A DNA stretch of 64,000 nt from Microstegium vimineum (GCA_022036555.1 CM039126.1:29783925-29847924); one strand, 5' to 3'. Shown: positions 1 through 11,700, counted from the stretch's first letter. Notes: generated by a model from the letters alone, not told the origin. Numbers and translations: made by a program.

Positions 1-617
1 TCCTAGACCTTGTGCACAGGATCGTTGAGCGGAGGAAGGTGATTGTCTCCGCTCCGATCGATGGATTGTGAGGGGTTCTTGAACCTACCCTGCGAGAGTT
101 TGCGAAAGGTATCTCTAGTGAATTGCGCGTAGCTTGTGGATCCCTATCTTGTGTTGGTTTTGTGGCACCCGATGATGGGTTTGGCGTCTGATGTCAATTA
201 GCGCGTGAACCTCCAAGTAGGTGAATCGCTACAATGAGGACTAGCTTGTTGGCAAACAAGTGAACCTCGATAAAAAATCTTGTGTCTCATTGTCTCTACC
301 GAGGATTCTCATTGGTTATCTATTGATTGATTGGTTCTACTCCTCGTGGTGGTATAAACCTTCTATCTCTAGCTTGAGCATTACTTTCTTTACATTCTTG
401 CAAAGTGTAGTTAGCTTAGTGTTCTCTAGTTAGCTAGCTTGGTTGAGTGCTAGTATTTCTCTTGGTAGTAACTAAAATTGGTAGGTGGCTTGCCTAACCG
501 TAGGGCTAGCGCAAACTTGCTTTACGCCGTGTTTTATTCTAACAAGTTTGCCTAAGTGTTGTTGTAGAATTTTTATTAGGCTATTCACCCCCCCTCTAGC
601 CATTCTTAGACCTTTCA
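1..617 (+). mobile_element. 3' part of a Sirevirus-type LTR (family A)
   Basis: The segment ends in ACCTTTCA after a C-rich stretch. It resembles the right part of the solo LTR at 27304-29625: both share the text around the 'cacctagacgg', 'gtagcttgtggatcc' and 'gaacctcggtaaaa' landmarks and the closing C-run before CCTTTCA. The left end lies outside the window, so the insertion cannot be closed with a target-site duplication. It interrupts another LTR that resumes at 618. No coding capacity is expected. Confidence 0.7.
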
Positions 618-1316
618 CCACTGGCTTTTGCTCATTTAGATAGCTGAGAAACACCTTGAGAGGTTGAGAGAGAGAGCAAGAGCCCTAGTGAGACAGAATT
701 GAGTATCAATCCATAGTTTCCACTCACTAGTGAATCCAAGAATTCAAGTGTGCATCCATCCATCTCATGAGGCTTGAGTGAGTCAAGTGAGAGTTCGAAG
801 CTTGTTACTCTTGGTGATCGACATCACCTAGACGGTTCGGTGGCGATCGGAGGAAGGTGACCGCCGAGAGATTGTTGGCGGCCCTTCTCCAACGACTTGT
901 GATCGGTTGTGAGCGATTCACCGAGCTGGAGCAGCGAAGAATCAGCCCGTAGAGAGCACTCAGTCCTTATGGATCGAGGCAAAGCAATACCTTGCAAGGT
1001 GCTCCAACAAAGACTAGGGGGAGTGTCGACTCCTCGATACCTCGGCAAAACATCGTTGTGTCACCATATTTCATCTCCCTATCTCTTTACTTTCCACACT
1101 TTCATTCTAGCTTTCATACTTGCTTATCATGATGATTGACTATAATTGAGTATGGTGTTCCTTTTAATTCCATTGCCTTGTTACCGCTTTCTAGAGTAAT
1201 ACACACCTTTGTAGGCATGGGGGGGAATTGACATTGTTTAGGATTTTATAATTTCTTTAGAAATTTGAAATAAGTCCAATTCCACCCCCCCCCTCTTGGG
1301 CATCTTGATCCTTTCA
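618..1316 (+). mobile_element. 3' part of a second Sirevirus LTR (family B)
   Basis: In plus sense it matches the reverse complement of the young Sirevirus LTRs at 39644-41262 and 51810-53425. Shared landmarks are the 'gctcatttt' and 'gagagcaagagccc' stretch, 'cacctagacgg', 'gaatcagcccgtagagagcact', 'gactaggggga' and a terminal GATCCTTTCA. Its 5' portion is cut away by LTR fragment A or lies outside the window. Clear divergence from the young copies marks it as older. Confidence 0.75.
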
Positions 1317-2300
1317 GGGTTCTAGTGAGTTGTGAACTGTGCCCAGGGTTTGCCTCCGGACAATCCAGAGCTTAAGTCCAGAGCGAAGCCTGACACAATC
1401 CAAAGATGTTCAGGAAAGGTTAAAACGCTCCGAACCTGGTCTGGCGCCTGTCTCCAGACTAATGCTCAAGGTCCGGAGGTCCCCAGAACAGTGGAGTTCC
1501 TGTGTGATCTGTGAGGGTCTGGACCATGAAGATTGGTCCAGGGTCCAGTGCTTCGCAGACAGCAGAAAAAGTGAGTAACGGCTAGTTTGGAAGGTGTGGG
1601 CTATATATAGTTGCCAATTATCGTCCATTCTAGCTCTCTTGGCTAGTTGAACACCTAGATAAACCTCGAGAGAGTCTTGGAGAGCTCAAGAGCCTAGTGA
1701 GTGATTGGTTTGAGTGATTCCAACCCATAGAACCTCACTAGTGAGATTAGGAGTGACAAGTGTGCATCCATTGACCTTCATAGCCTTGATTGGGTCAAGC
1801 GAAGATCTTATGCTTGTCACTCTTGGTGACCGACAGTACCTAGACGGCTTGGTGGCGATCAGGGGCTTGGTGACCACTCGGAGCTTGTGGGTGGCCCTCC
1901 TCCAACTCTCGTGACATGTTGTGGGCGATTCACCGAGCCGGAGAGGCAAAGAATCAGCCCGTAGAGGGCACTCGGTCCTTGCACGGGTCGAGGACTAGGG
2001 GGAGTGTCGACTCCTCGATACTTCGGCAAAACGTCGTCGTGTCAACATCTTTCTTCTCCCTAGCTCTTTCATACTTGCAATTTACTTTCAAGAGTGCATT
2101 CCTTTCCGCACTTGTTTCATATGGCTTGTGTAGAATCGCATAGGTTGTTCTTTCAATACTTGAATTGCTACTTGCTTCCTAGCTAGGACACACCTTGTAG
2201 GCACTAGGGGGAGAATTGGTATTTGATAGGTTTTACTTTTTGTCTAAGAAATTTAAAACAAGCTCAATTTACCTCCCCTCTTAAACATCTTGATCTTTTA
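1317..2300 (+). mobile_element. Third Sirevirus LTR fragment (family C) with TATA box
   Basis: Starts immediately after the CCTTTCA end of fragment B. It carries the U3/R/U5 landmarks of the family: 'aacggctag', a TATA-like CTATATATAG at 1601-1610, 'cacctagacgg' and 'gactaggggga'. It ends in a degraded CTTTTA. The order suggests fragment B was inserted into this older LTR. Confidence 0.65.
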
Positions 2301-2534
2301 CCGCCCATACAAATGGAATAGTAAGGGTGGCTGGTGTTACTAGCTACCCTTACAAATGGACTCATTTGTAGGGACAGCTAGTAACACCAGCCGCCCTTAC
2401 TAAGACATTTGTATGGGCAGCTGGTTTGCTGGTGAGCCTGAAGCTCCTGGCAGCCCACTGTAGAGGCGGTTTAATAACCAGCCGCCCCTACAGTAAAATG
2501 GGGCTGTCACTTACAAATCCATTTTGACGTAGTG
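2301..2534. mobile_element. Probable CACTA (En/Spm) element terminus with hairpin subrepeats
   Basis: The segment 2301-2416 folds back on itself: 'cccatacaaatg' and 'aacaccagc' on the right pair with their complements on the left, centred near 2358. More units of the type 'accagccgcccctac' follow. The segment closes with TAGTG at 2530-2534, the inverse of the CACTA signature. Subterminal GC-rich inverted units are typical of grass CACTA elements. The other end was not seen, so only a terminus is claimed. Confidence 0.5.
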
Positions 2535-3249
2535 CACGTTGACTATCTGAGGTACCTTTAGGTTTGGAAGCTAGTTCTTCATTTTTTTTCTTTTGTTTCT
2601 TTTTTCTGGTTGTTTATTTATCTATAAACGGGTTGGTATGCAGATAGTGGTACATGCAGTTTTGGAAACTTTTAGCTATCTGAGTCTGCTTCTTTTAGTG
2701 TATGCGTTCTAAAAGCTATTTGATTGCAATTGTAACCTTTCTAAAAGTTTAGTGTATCAGTTTCCGTTAGCTGCTATCTGAAATTGTATCAGTTTCTAAA
2801 ATTGTTAGCTTTCTAAAAGCTAAAAACTGTTATTAGTTAGTGCATATTGTTGTTGAATTCTCAGTTAGCTTTCTTAGCTGAAAACTACTATCATTATTTT
2901 TTTCTAATCTTCTCCGTTCTGTTTGTTTACAGGATGAGAACCTGAAAGCTAGTTGTGGTCATTACTGAACAAGTTGCCGATATATATATATCATGATTTT
3001 ATTTTCTAATTTCATAGCACCTTGAAAATTTGCTAATTTCTTTGGCTACATGCTGATGTATAGAGTTCTAGAAATACCAATGCATAGTACCTTGAAAATT
3101 TTCTAATTTCTTGGCTTCATTTTATGTATTTGATATACCTGTGAATCCATTATCTATGAAATAGCAACATAATAGTATATAAATGTTATTTATGAATGAT
3201 CATGACTACATACAAAACATTAAATAGTTTGAAGACTATTCCTTATCTA
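2535..3249. other. AT-rich intergenic stretch, nothing recognised
   Basis: T/A-rich sequence with several near-repeats of 'gttagctttctaaaagct' (about 2660-2880) and of 'cttgaaaattt(g/t)ctaatttctt' (3020-3110). No open frame, RNA gene or element end was recognised. Confidence 0.5.
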
Positions 3250-3507
3250 CTTCCTCCATCCCAAATTATAAGACATTTCAAGAATCTTTAAGAGTCAAAA
3301 CATCTTAAATTTAATCAATAATTATAGAGAAAACTATAAAGATTTATGATATTAAATAGACATACTATGAAAATATTATTGATAACAAATCTATAATACT
3401 TAGTTGACATCATAAATGTTATTATATTATCATATAAGTTTTGTCAAACTTGAGATGCTTTGACTCTCTAATATTCTTAAGATGTCTTATGATTTAGATG
3501 GACGGAT
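3250..3507. mobile_element. Stowaway-like MITE
   Basis: The left end reads CTTCCTCCATCCCAAATTAT after a TA. The right end is the degraded inverse (ATGATTTAGATGGACGG). The interior ('gtcaaacttgagatgctttgactct') matches the MITE at 31751-32008. About 258 bp, non-coding. The right TA duplication is no longer visible. Confidence 0.7.
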
Positions 3508-3703
3508 GCATCAGATTTGAGGTTTTTGGAGATGACTTCCCGTGTATTGGTTGTGCCCTAATACCGTCAATCAGTGTAATTTGTGATGTCGTAGGTACGG
3601 TATAGCATCAACCAGTGCAATTATTAGTTATTACATAGAGGAGTTAACTTCACGGTCCAAGTAAACACTACAGCAGGCACCGTAATAGAATTGAACTAGC
3701 AAA

Positions 3704-4345
3704 TCATTGCGACTGCCTTATCGCAGCTAATGCCACCGCCGCCGGCGTAGCAGGGGTCTGGGATTTGTTGGCTTGGAGCTGCACGCTCTCCCTGAGGCGC
3801 TGGAGCTGCGAAGTGAAGACCGGCAGCTCGGCCTCGCCGAGCACCGCGACGTCCACTTCCCACCAGAACCGCCTCCCGGACACCTCCACGGCCTGCAGCA
3901 CCTTCTCCCCGATGGCGTCGTTCCACGCCTTCTCCGCCTCCACCAGCGCCCTGGTCTGCTCCGTTTCCCGCGCTCTCGCCTCCATAACGGCACCCTCGGC
4001 GGCGACGGCACCCACGTCCTCGAGCGCGGTGAGGCCCTCGTCGGCATGGAGCAGGGCACAGCGGCGGAGGACGTCGTCGACGGAGGGGGTGCCCATCGCG
4101 AAGGCAATGCCGCCGTCGTCGCGTTTGCCGCGGGGCGCGGGCACCTCTCTTCCCTCGGAGGACTCCGTTCTCTTGAAGACGATGATGGCGACATGGGCGC
4201 CGCAGAGGAGGTGGAGCTCCGAGGCCTTCTTTAGGAGCCCGCCCTTGCGCTTGCACTGGGTGACCTGGCGGCTTTCCTTGTTTTCGATGCGGCGGATCTC
4301 AATTTTCTGGCGCCCCCTGCTCGTTCTTTTGCCGGGCTTCACCAT
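3704..4345 (-). CDS. Type I (M-alpha, AGL62-like) MADS-box transcription factor
   Basis: An intronless 213-residue protein. Residues about 9-67 form a MADS domain: the RGRQKIEIRRIENKESRQVT stretch, then KRKGGLLKKASELHLLCG and AHVAIIVF. This is the DNA-binding and dimerisation module of a nuclear transcription factor. There is no K-box; the C-terminal half is Ala/Glu-rich with predicted helix. Short single-exon genes with this domain are type I, and the RGRQKIEIRRIE start followed by LLCG is typical of the M-alpha/AGL61-AGL62 group, which acts mainly in female gametophyte and endosperm (family knowledge). Unusual residues are Gln-Cys where most members have Phe-Ser after RQVT, and Lys-Arg where Ser follows IVF. 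The start Met directly precedes the domain, leaving no room for a longer N terminus. The frame is complete and GC-rich (maize-like third positions), unlike the AT-rich flanks, so it is likely functional; expression is unknown. Confidence 0.85.
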   Translation of the reverse strand: MVKPGKRTSRGRQKIEIRRIENKESRQVTQCKRKGGLLKKASELHLLCGAHVAIIVFKRTESSEGREVPAPRGKRDDGGIAFAMGTPSVDDVLRRCALLHADEGLTALEDVGAVAAEGAVMEARARETEQTRALVEAEKAWNDAIGEKVLQAVEVSGRRFWWEVDVAVLGEAELPVFTSQLQRLRESVQLQANKSQTPATPAAVALAAIRQSQ

Positions 4346-4804
4346 TGTCCTTGCCGGCGGCCGTCGCTGCTCTATCTACTTCCTATCTCAGCTCGTTCGC
4401 TCGAGGCCCGCCTGTGATCTTCTGAGTATACAACACGAACGCGATGGATGCCATGGGCAAGAGGGAGGCCGGGCGTATAAGTAGAGGCAGACATTACCAA
4501 AAATGACGCGAGTAAATGAAAAGTTCGTGTCTAGCACGGTCAGTGCGAGTCCGAAAACGAAGCGGGTTGCGCTTTCACAATTTTGGAAAGATACAGTCCT
4601 GAAGAGATCGTCCGTATCAACCAGCTGTCGTAATTCATGGATGAAGATCCAGTTCCTAAAATATTTCTTGGTCACGCACCTTCCCTTTGCAACAGAACAT
4701 CAGTCAGGATCAGGCAAGCAAACCATGAGTTGAGTAACGACTGTCAACAGCCAAGGAAACCATGAGTAACGACCGTGACTGTACAACCACAATCATGTCT
4801 TAGG
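4346..4804 (-). promoter_or_regulatory. 5' flank of the MADS gene
   Basis: The 459 bases between the MADS start codon and a non-autonomous LTR element at 4805 must hold the gene's proximal promoter. No convincing minus-strand TATA box was recognised. Short repeats of 'aaaccatgagt(t/a)' with nearby 'aacgac' occur around 4722-4770. The transcription start is not assigned. Confidence 0.35.
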
Positions 4805-4938
4805 TGTTATTAGAGTAATAGGATTAGTACCACATCGTCTACCCATGAGGGGTGTTAGTCCTATGTAATTTATATAATCAGCCCATGAGACCCATTGCAA
4901 TAAAACGACCACATTATACGCATCCTACCTTTCTTACC
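4805..4938 (+). repeat. Left LTR of the non-autonomous element
   Basis: A 134-bp direct repeat of 6119-6249, carrying a 3-base insertion (TAT) near its start and TTTATATAATC where the right copy has CTATATAATC. Confidence 0.85.
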
Positions 4939-6118
4939 TGGTATCCGAGGGGGTCACGATCCTGTGACCTAACTAGGCTTCTGCTGTCGCCGCCGTCGCG
5001 CCGCCACCGGGGAGATCGATCTCCACCGGGGCAGCGCCTCCTAGGATGTGCCGCGGATCCCTCTGATCCGCCGCGCCGTCGTGGTCAAGGAGCAGCAGAC
5101 CTACCTCTCCACGCCGTCGCCGTCGTTACCGTCGTCGTCGTCAGGCTGCCTTCCTCATCGGCCTTCTTAGGGCACAACCGTGGGGGACGTCACCTCCGTG
5201 CGGGAGCCCGTGGCCGTGGGGGTCCGCCACCTCGGGTGTAGGGCGCCGCCGGGGAAGTCTGCCTTCTCCGCGCGGGATCCGCGAGATTCGCCGCCTCCGT
5301 GCAGGGGTCCGCGCCGCCTTCGCGTGGGATCCGTCGCCGTTGGGAGGCCGCCGCCTCCGCGCAGGGATCCGCGTCGCCGCCCTCCCTCTGGTTTCCCTCT
5401 GCCTCTCCTCTTTTCTTTCTCCTGTGGCTCTTGACCACAACAGGGAAGAGACAAGGAAGGAGAGGGGCTGGGAATTGCTAGGAGGCACCCGAGATTGTAC
5501 CCTGGTTCGTCTGCTGCTGCTGTTTTAGTTGTTTTGTTTTTTCCCGATCAGAGATCGGTTTGCGTCGACCTGCCGTTCGTCGTCGTTCATCGTCGACACT
5601 CCCGAAGGACGAGGTCGTTGTTGCGCCCTCCAGGCTGCAGCAATGACGCTCGTGATCAAGCCACCCTTACCGGTGTCGCCGCCTGTTCAGGCGGTGGCGC
5701 CACTCGCCGCCGTTCCTCGTCAAGCAGGCGCTCGATCCACCTCCGCGCCTCCAGCCCGTTCTCACGCGGACACCGCCACGGATCCTCTAAAGGAAGACGA
5801 AGTCGCCACCCCTGCTCTGAGCGTGACTTTTGCTGCAACCTACGCCGTCGCCACCCCTGAGCGTGACCTAAGTCGCAAAACCGCGTCGTCTACCATCGCC
5901 GTCCGCCGCAACCGTCCTGCTGCTGTCCTCGGCAAGAAGCTGCTGAGTTATACTCGAGCGCCTAGACGACACTTCGGACCCACGCCTCCTTCATGGCTTC
6001 GACCACGTCATGAGTCTCCAGTCAAAGCTTGCGCACGGCGTTCCAATTGCGGGGGGATATATCTCCATTGTTCTCCAGTCTGACCGTTCGTGTTGTTGCC
6101 GCTACGACTGTAGGGGGA

Positions 6119-6249
6119 TGTTAGAGTAATAGGATTAGTACCACATCGTCTACCCATGAGGGGTGTTAGTCCTATGTAATCTATATAATCAGCCCATGAG
6201 ACCCATTGCAATACAACGACCACATTATACGCATCCTACCTTTCTTACA
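6119..6249 (+). repeat. Right LTR of the non-autonomous element
   Basis: 131 bp, TG...CA ends, TATA-like box at 6182-6189. Differs from the left copy at only a few positions, implying a fairly recent insertion. Confidence 0.85.
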
Positions 6250-6307
6250 TTAGAAAATGTTTCTCGAATCCATGTACTCCGCTAAAACTGATATAATTAT
6301 ATAATTT

Positions 6308-6342
<35 letters not shown>

Positions 6343-7192
6343 TTATATTGAAAAAAAATACATCGGCAGAGCTGTACAGTCTTCGCTGCACAGAGACCAC
6401 ATATACGGACCACGTGGCAACCATGAACCATCTTCGCTTGCCACACTCGTGTCCCAAGCCCCAACATTAGTTTAAAACACCACTTTGCACACATGTAAAT
6501 CGCTCACTTTGCACACATGTAAATCGCTCACTTTGCATTAAATAATTCAGGAATCTGGTGGAAAAGGGAATATTTCACGTCCAAACATTATAGAAACTAA
6601 ATGTCCTTGAGTCATGTGTGAATATAACAGATTAAAAACTTTGAGAACAAAACCAAATATGCTTGGCAATCCTACTAATTGAGGTAACATTTCGACTGCA
6701 GTTGAAGAGTGTTGAAGGATGAACCTCAGAACAAGTGCAAAAAAACTCCAGCGTATGAAGTATAGCCAATCATCCACATAATGTGCATATGATTGTGATG
6801 ATATATCATGCGAAACACAACTAACCTAAAAGCATCCTGGACTCTGCAGGTAAATGGTGTGACAGATGAGCCCCATCCTGGGTGCTGCATGTAAATAGCA
6901 GTTCTATAAGACTGTACCTGTAACATGGAAACAAATGAGGCCCATCCTGGGCTGCATGTGAATAGCTGTCCTGTAACATATGCAAACTGCATTCAGTATT
7001 TTTATTTACCATACATAGGGATCCCATTTATGAACTGTAGAAGACAATGCTTTTAATACTCAAAGAAACATCAAGCTACCTCACATGACATATGAATGTA
7101 CTGGTCATTCTTGTTAGACTTGGCAGACATCAAATCAGCTGCCTTTGAACACTACAAAGCAACTCCAGATTCATGAACCATTGGTAAGCCAA
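6250..7192 (-). other. 3' flank / 3' UTR of the WD40 gene, with simple repeats
   Basis: Lies downstream of the WD40 stop codon. On the minus strand an AATAAA poly(A) signal candidate sits at 7006-7001, about 190 bases past the stop. Repeats seen: a (TA)n tract near 6311-6339; two copies of a 26-bp unit containing 'cacacatgtaaatcgctca' at 6484-6535; and an imperfect tandem duplication at about 6865-6970 containing 'cccatcctggg' and 'gctgcatgt(a/g)aatagc'. No gene was recognised. Confidence 0.5.
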
Positions 7193-7336
7193 TCACAACT
7201 GAAATGTACCCAACTCCTGGCCATGCCTCATAAGTTTGATAGTCTTTCCACCAACCCAGTGAAGGCGGTATGAAAGGTCAAGATTATGAAGCAATAATTT
7301 CAGATTATCCGCCTCGCCTAGTTCCTTTGTCTTCTT
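7193..7336 (-). CDS. WDR7-like exon 8 and stop codon
   Basis: 144 nt including TGA at 7195-7193. Acceptor CCCCAG|AAGAAG. Encodes KKTKELGEAD through the conserved C terminus HNLDLSYRLHWVGG and RHGQELGTFQL. Confidence 0.92.
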   Translation of the reverse strand, partial: KKTKELGEADNLKLLLHNLDLSYRLHWVGGKTIKLMRHGQELGTFQL

Positions 7337-8661
7337 CTGGGGAGTCCAGAAGGCCAGAACCGTATTAGTTACATAATACGACAGAGCAACAATAATAGGG
7401 GTATCATTTGGAAAGCAAAGGTGAGAACTACATATATAAATGTGTAACTGTAGTTTGTTAACTATTAAAGCAATCAAACCAGTAGACAACAAATGATTTT
7501 ATAAAAAATGTTAGCTTCAAAAGACCAAATGGAAGAGAGAAACTATGCAAACAATAAAACTTTATCTTTCCAGAAGACTGTTTTCTTCATATTCAATTCG
7601 CTTGCTTTCTGGAGCAAAATTGGCTGTTTGGGATAAAATGGATGCATGGTATTGCTAGTTGCTTTCCCAGTAGTTTCCTTTTTGCCATCTAAAGTAGGCA
7701 AACCCAACTACTCTTAAGAAAAAATTTACTTCTCCAGTTGGTTCCATTCTCAACTTTTTTGACAATTAGAATTTATGTATCTTTATTGCCATCATGCCTC
7801 TCTGATCTTCACCCCCAAACCCCTCATGGCCATGACTACTGGGATGCGGCTACCACTAAGGCATGCTTGGATGCGGCCCTGGACCAGGCATCTGCAGCCG
7901 ACCCCAGGCAACTAAAACCGAATGCTTGGGAGTGATGCCTGGTGCAGGCAGCTTCCCATACTGCCATCCAAACAGCTTACCAATGCATAAGTGAAACTAA
8001 ACAAAAACTGTAGTCCATGAACTAATAAAACTTACAGGACTCATAAGATGCAAAATAACACAATAAAAATGTATTATACAATATAATATCAGAGAAGGAA
8101 ATAATAACAAATATACCTCTGACCTTCCATGTTTATCATGTCCTAAAATGCTAGAAATTATACTTAAGCGAGCAGAGTTAGGTGAAAATCCTTCCCATGG
8201 AGGAACATAGATAAGCTTTGTGCATTGAATAGGAGTAAGGCTTCTGCTCAGCCTCTCCCACCAGGCACTACCTAATGACCACCATCTTATCATCAATCCG
8301 TTCTCAGAGAAGGCAACCAGACCCTAGAAAAAAAAAAGGGTCAAGTTAGAAGCTTCAGTTGATATAAATATAATTATGTTTTGCAACCACAATCATGGGC
8401 AAATACAATGAGCAAGAGGATATACTTAAATCACAAATAATATCTATAAGTTGCATATATTTCTAGCAGCTGGCAATCTTAGCTCATTAGCTCCAGTTAA
8501 GACATCCTTTCAGTTAAGAGAGATCCATATACAGGCCCGGCACTGGAGTGCAGCGAGAGGGGCAGCTGCTCTAGGCCCCCCGAACCAAGGGGCCTCCCAG
8601 GTATAGTATGTACGATCTCCTCAAAAAAAAGGCAGTATGCACGAGTACGGCTATATAGTAG

Positions 8662-8726
<65 letters not shown>

Positions 8727-11700
8727 CACGAATCATGACTGTAGTATATTAGCAGTAGCACCTAAGAAGCTAGCTACTGATATTAGAATGTAGCAGCCCA
8801 TTGCAATTAATAATTGCCAATTGGCCATTTGGGCCTGGCCCAAAATAAGGGAATCAACAAGCAATGCAGCATTAGTGCTAGTGCATGAGGGGTCGTGATG
8901 CTAGATCATTCGGCTTCTAATCTTCTATAGGCAAGATGCCTTTTGTTTTATTGGTAAATTTAGTTTGTACACGTACTTCGTGAAACTCGGATGAGCTGGT
9001 GATACTTTGAAATTGTGCATCCAAAAATATTAAAAAGAATTTAAAGGCAATTTAATATTTGATATGAATATTTTTTCTGACACTCTTTAGGGTTTATTAT
9101 TGGTAATGTTCTGTTGTTTATGTGTCTATGAAAAATATTACCACGGTGCTTATATTAATAAGGGGCCCTGAAATTAAGTTTCGCTCTAGGCCCCAATAAT
9201 CTTTAGACCGGCACTGTCCATATATAAAGGGGAGGCCACAGTAGCATACACAACAAATACAAGTTTATTAGATGAAATCAAATGTACAATAGGGGCAAAA
9301 TGGAAATGCAATCCTACGAAATTCCTATACTTTTCCTATTCATGTATTTTTCCATTCCTGTATTCCAAATGGGGCCTAACAAGAGTGAGGTTGCTACTTG
9401 CTACTACTTCTGATCCAAGCATTTTGAGTTTGCTGGGTTTGAAACACAAATTCACTACTAGGATAAGACCACCCTGATGAATATTGTTATTGGATTAATG
9501 GGCTGAAGGGTAGCAATATAGTGTAGGCATACATGGGCCTCATGGGCCTATACACACACATTCCAACACCCCCCCCCCCCCCCCCCCCGCGCAATCTCAA
9601 CTACCGGCGCAGCGGAGTTGCAAACTGGACAAGAAAGAAACAAGAGCACACACACACGAGCCCCCCACAGACGCAACTAGCCACTAGTGATGTTGAGGCT
9701 GGAGCGAAACTCGGAGAAGGTGGAGGACGGGAGACCCTTGGTGAAGATGTCGGCAAACTGCGAGGTGGTCGGGACATGGAGAACCCGAACATCACCGATA
9801 GCGACCCGATCCCGAACAAAGTGGAGGTCGATCTCCACATGCTTGGTCCGCTGGTGCTGCACAGGGTTGGTGGAGAGGTAGACCGCGCTGACGTTGTCGC
9901 AGTAGACAAGCGTGCTCCAGGAGAGGGGGCTGTGGAGCTCAGCAAGAAGCTGTCAGAGCCAAGAAGCCTCAGCCACGCCGTTAGCCACAGCGCGGTACTC
10001 CGCCTCCGCACTGGAACGGGAAACCACTGGCTGGCGCTTGGACGACCAAGACACCAAGTTGCCGCCTAGGAAGACGGCGTAGCCAGAAGTGGAGCGCCGA
10101 GTGTCTGGACACCCGGCCCAGTCGGCGTCGGTGTAGACCACGAGCTCAGAGGAGGACCGGTGGAGTAGAAGGACGTAGTCGACAGTGCCGCGGAGGTAGC
10201 GGAGGAGCCGCTTGAGAGTAGTGAGGTGTGGCTCACGTGGATCATGCATGTGGAGACATATCTGCTGCACTGCATAGGTGATGTCCGGCCGGGTGAAGGT
10301 GAGGTACTGAAGAGCACCGGCAAGGCTCCGGTAAGCAGTGGGGTCAGTCACTGGGTTGCCCTCGGCCTCTGACAGCTTGGCCTGAGTGTCAACTGGAGTG
10401 GAGCAGGGCTTGCAGTCAGTCATCCCAGCGCGCTCCAGGATGTCAAGAGTGTACTGGCGCTGGTGAAGGAGTCCGGTGGGACGAGGCTCAACTGTGACCC
10501 CGAGGAAGTGATGCAGCACACCCAGATCCTTCATAGCAAACTCCTGCTGAAGAGAGGTGATGATGCGCCGGAGGAGAGACGGACTCGAGGCTGTCAGCAC
10601 AATGTCATCAACATAAAGCAGCAGATAGGCAGTCTCAGCTCCATGGCGATAGATAAACAGAGACGTATCTGACTTGGCCTCCACAAAACCAAGTGTCAAC
10701 AAGAAGGCAGCAAACCGAGAATACCAAGCCCGAGGCGCCTGCTTGAGGCCGTAGAGAGACTTGTTGAGCCGGCAGACCATATCAGGACGAGAAGAGTCAA
10801 CGAAACCCGCTGGCTGACTGTAGTAGACTGTCTCAGTCAGATGACCATGCAGAAAAGCATTCTTGACATCCAGCTGATGCATGGGCCAGGAGCGAGAGAG
10901 AGCCAGTGAGAGAACCGTGCGGACGGTAGGCGGCTTCACCACTGGAATGAACGTCTCGTCGTAATCGACTCCAGGGCGCTGAGTGAAGCCCCGGAGAACC
11001 CATCGAGCCTTGTACCGCTCAAGGGTACCATCAGCTCGCCGCTTGTGTGTCCAGATCCACTTGCCCGTGACCACATTGGAGCCCGGTGGACGAGGCACCA
11101 AATCCCATGTCTAGTTGGCGAGGAGGGCCCCGTACTCCTCTTCCATCGCGTGATGCCAATGAGGGTCCGACAAGGCGTCACGAACGGAAGAGGGTATCGG
11201 AGAGACCCGCGACTCACCGGGCATCGCCGCAAGAGCCCGGGGCGGCAAGGTCCCAGCCGCATGCCGCGTCACCATGGGGTGAACATGACGCGGGTGTCGG
11301 TGTACAAGAGGCGGGTGGTACACGGACGACACGTCGGGTGCAGTCGTAGGTGGCGGAGGTGGCGGCGTAGGGGTCGCCGGCGGAGAAGAGGCCACCGATG
11401 GAGGCCGAGGCGGTGACACCGGCGAGGCGGCCGGCTCCGGGTGCACGGGAGACGGCCGCAGGCGGCGCTGGTAGACCCGCCCGAACCACGCAGGTGGTGG
11501 CGGAACCGCCGAAGCAGCGGGGCCCGAAGCTAGGGCGTGGTTGCTGCTGCTGCTACGCAGGGATTAAGGAACAGAGGGATATGTCGAAGGCTGGAAGGTG
11601 CTACAGTACCGCGGTACTGTTCACCCGCGAATAGAGGCGGCTAGGGTTTCTCCCGGCTCCCTGAGGAAGCCGGAAACAATAATATGTTTCTGCTTAATCT

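Larger units (their letters stand above)
4805..6249 (+). mobile_element. Non-autonomous LTR retroelement with 0.13-kb LTRs (copia-type, TRIM-like)
   Basis: Two near-identical direct repeats (4805-4938 and 6119-6249) start TGTTA and end TTTCTTAC(A). After the left repeat comes CTGGTATCCGAGGGGG, which resembles a copia primer-binding site (TGGTATC core). Before the right repeat lies a purine run TAGGGGGA, the expected polypurine tract. The flanks show an imperfect 5-bp duplication (TTAGG/TTAGA). Each LTR contains a TATA-like TATATAATC. The 1.2-kb interior is GC-rich, full of Pro/Arg-coding triplets in several frames, and lacks gag, RT or integrase motifs, so mobility would depend on enzymes supplied in trans. 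The GC-rich interior could be captured host sequence (inference). Confidence 0.8.

Noticed and set aside
3765..4484. 239-codon plus-strand frame over the MADS gene
   Set aside because: Antisense to the MADS domain in a GC-rich gene; its composition only mirrors the real frame.
5495..6083. Arg/Pro-rich open frames inside the 4805-6249 element
   Set aside because: Several frames are open at once in GC-rich sequence and none shows a conserved motif.
6311..6340. TA tract as a possible matrix-attachment or origin signal
   Set aside because: A simple microsatellite with no supporting structure.
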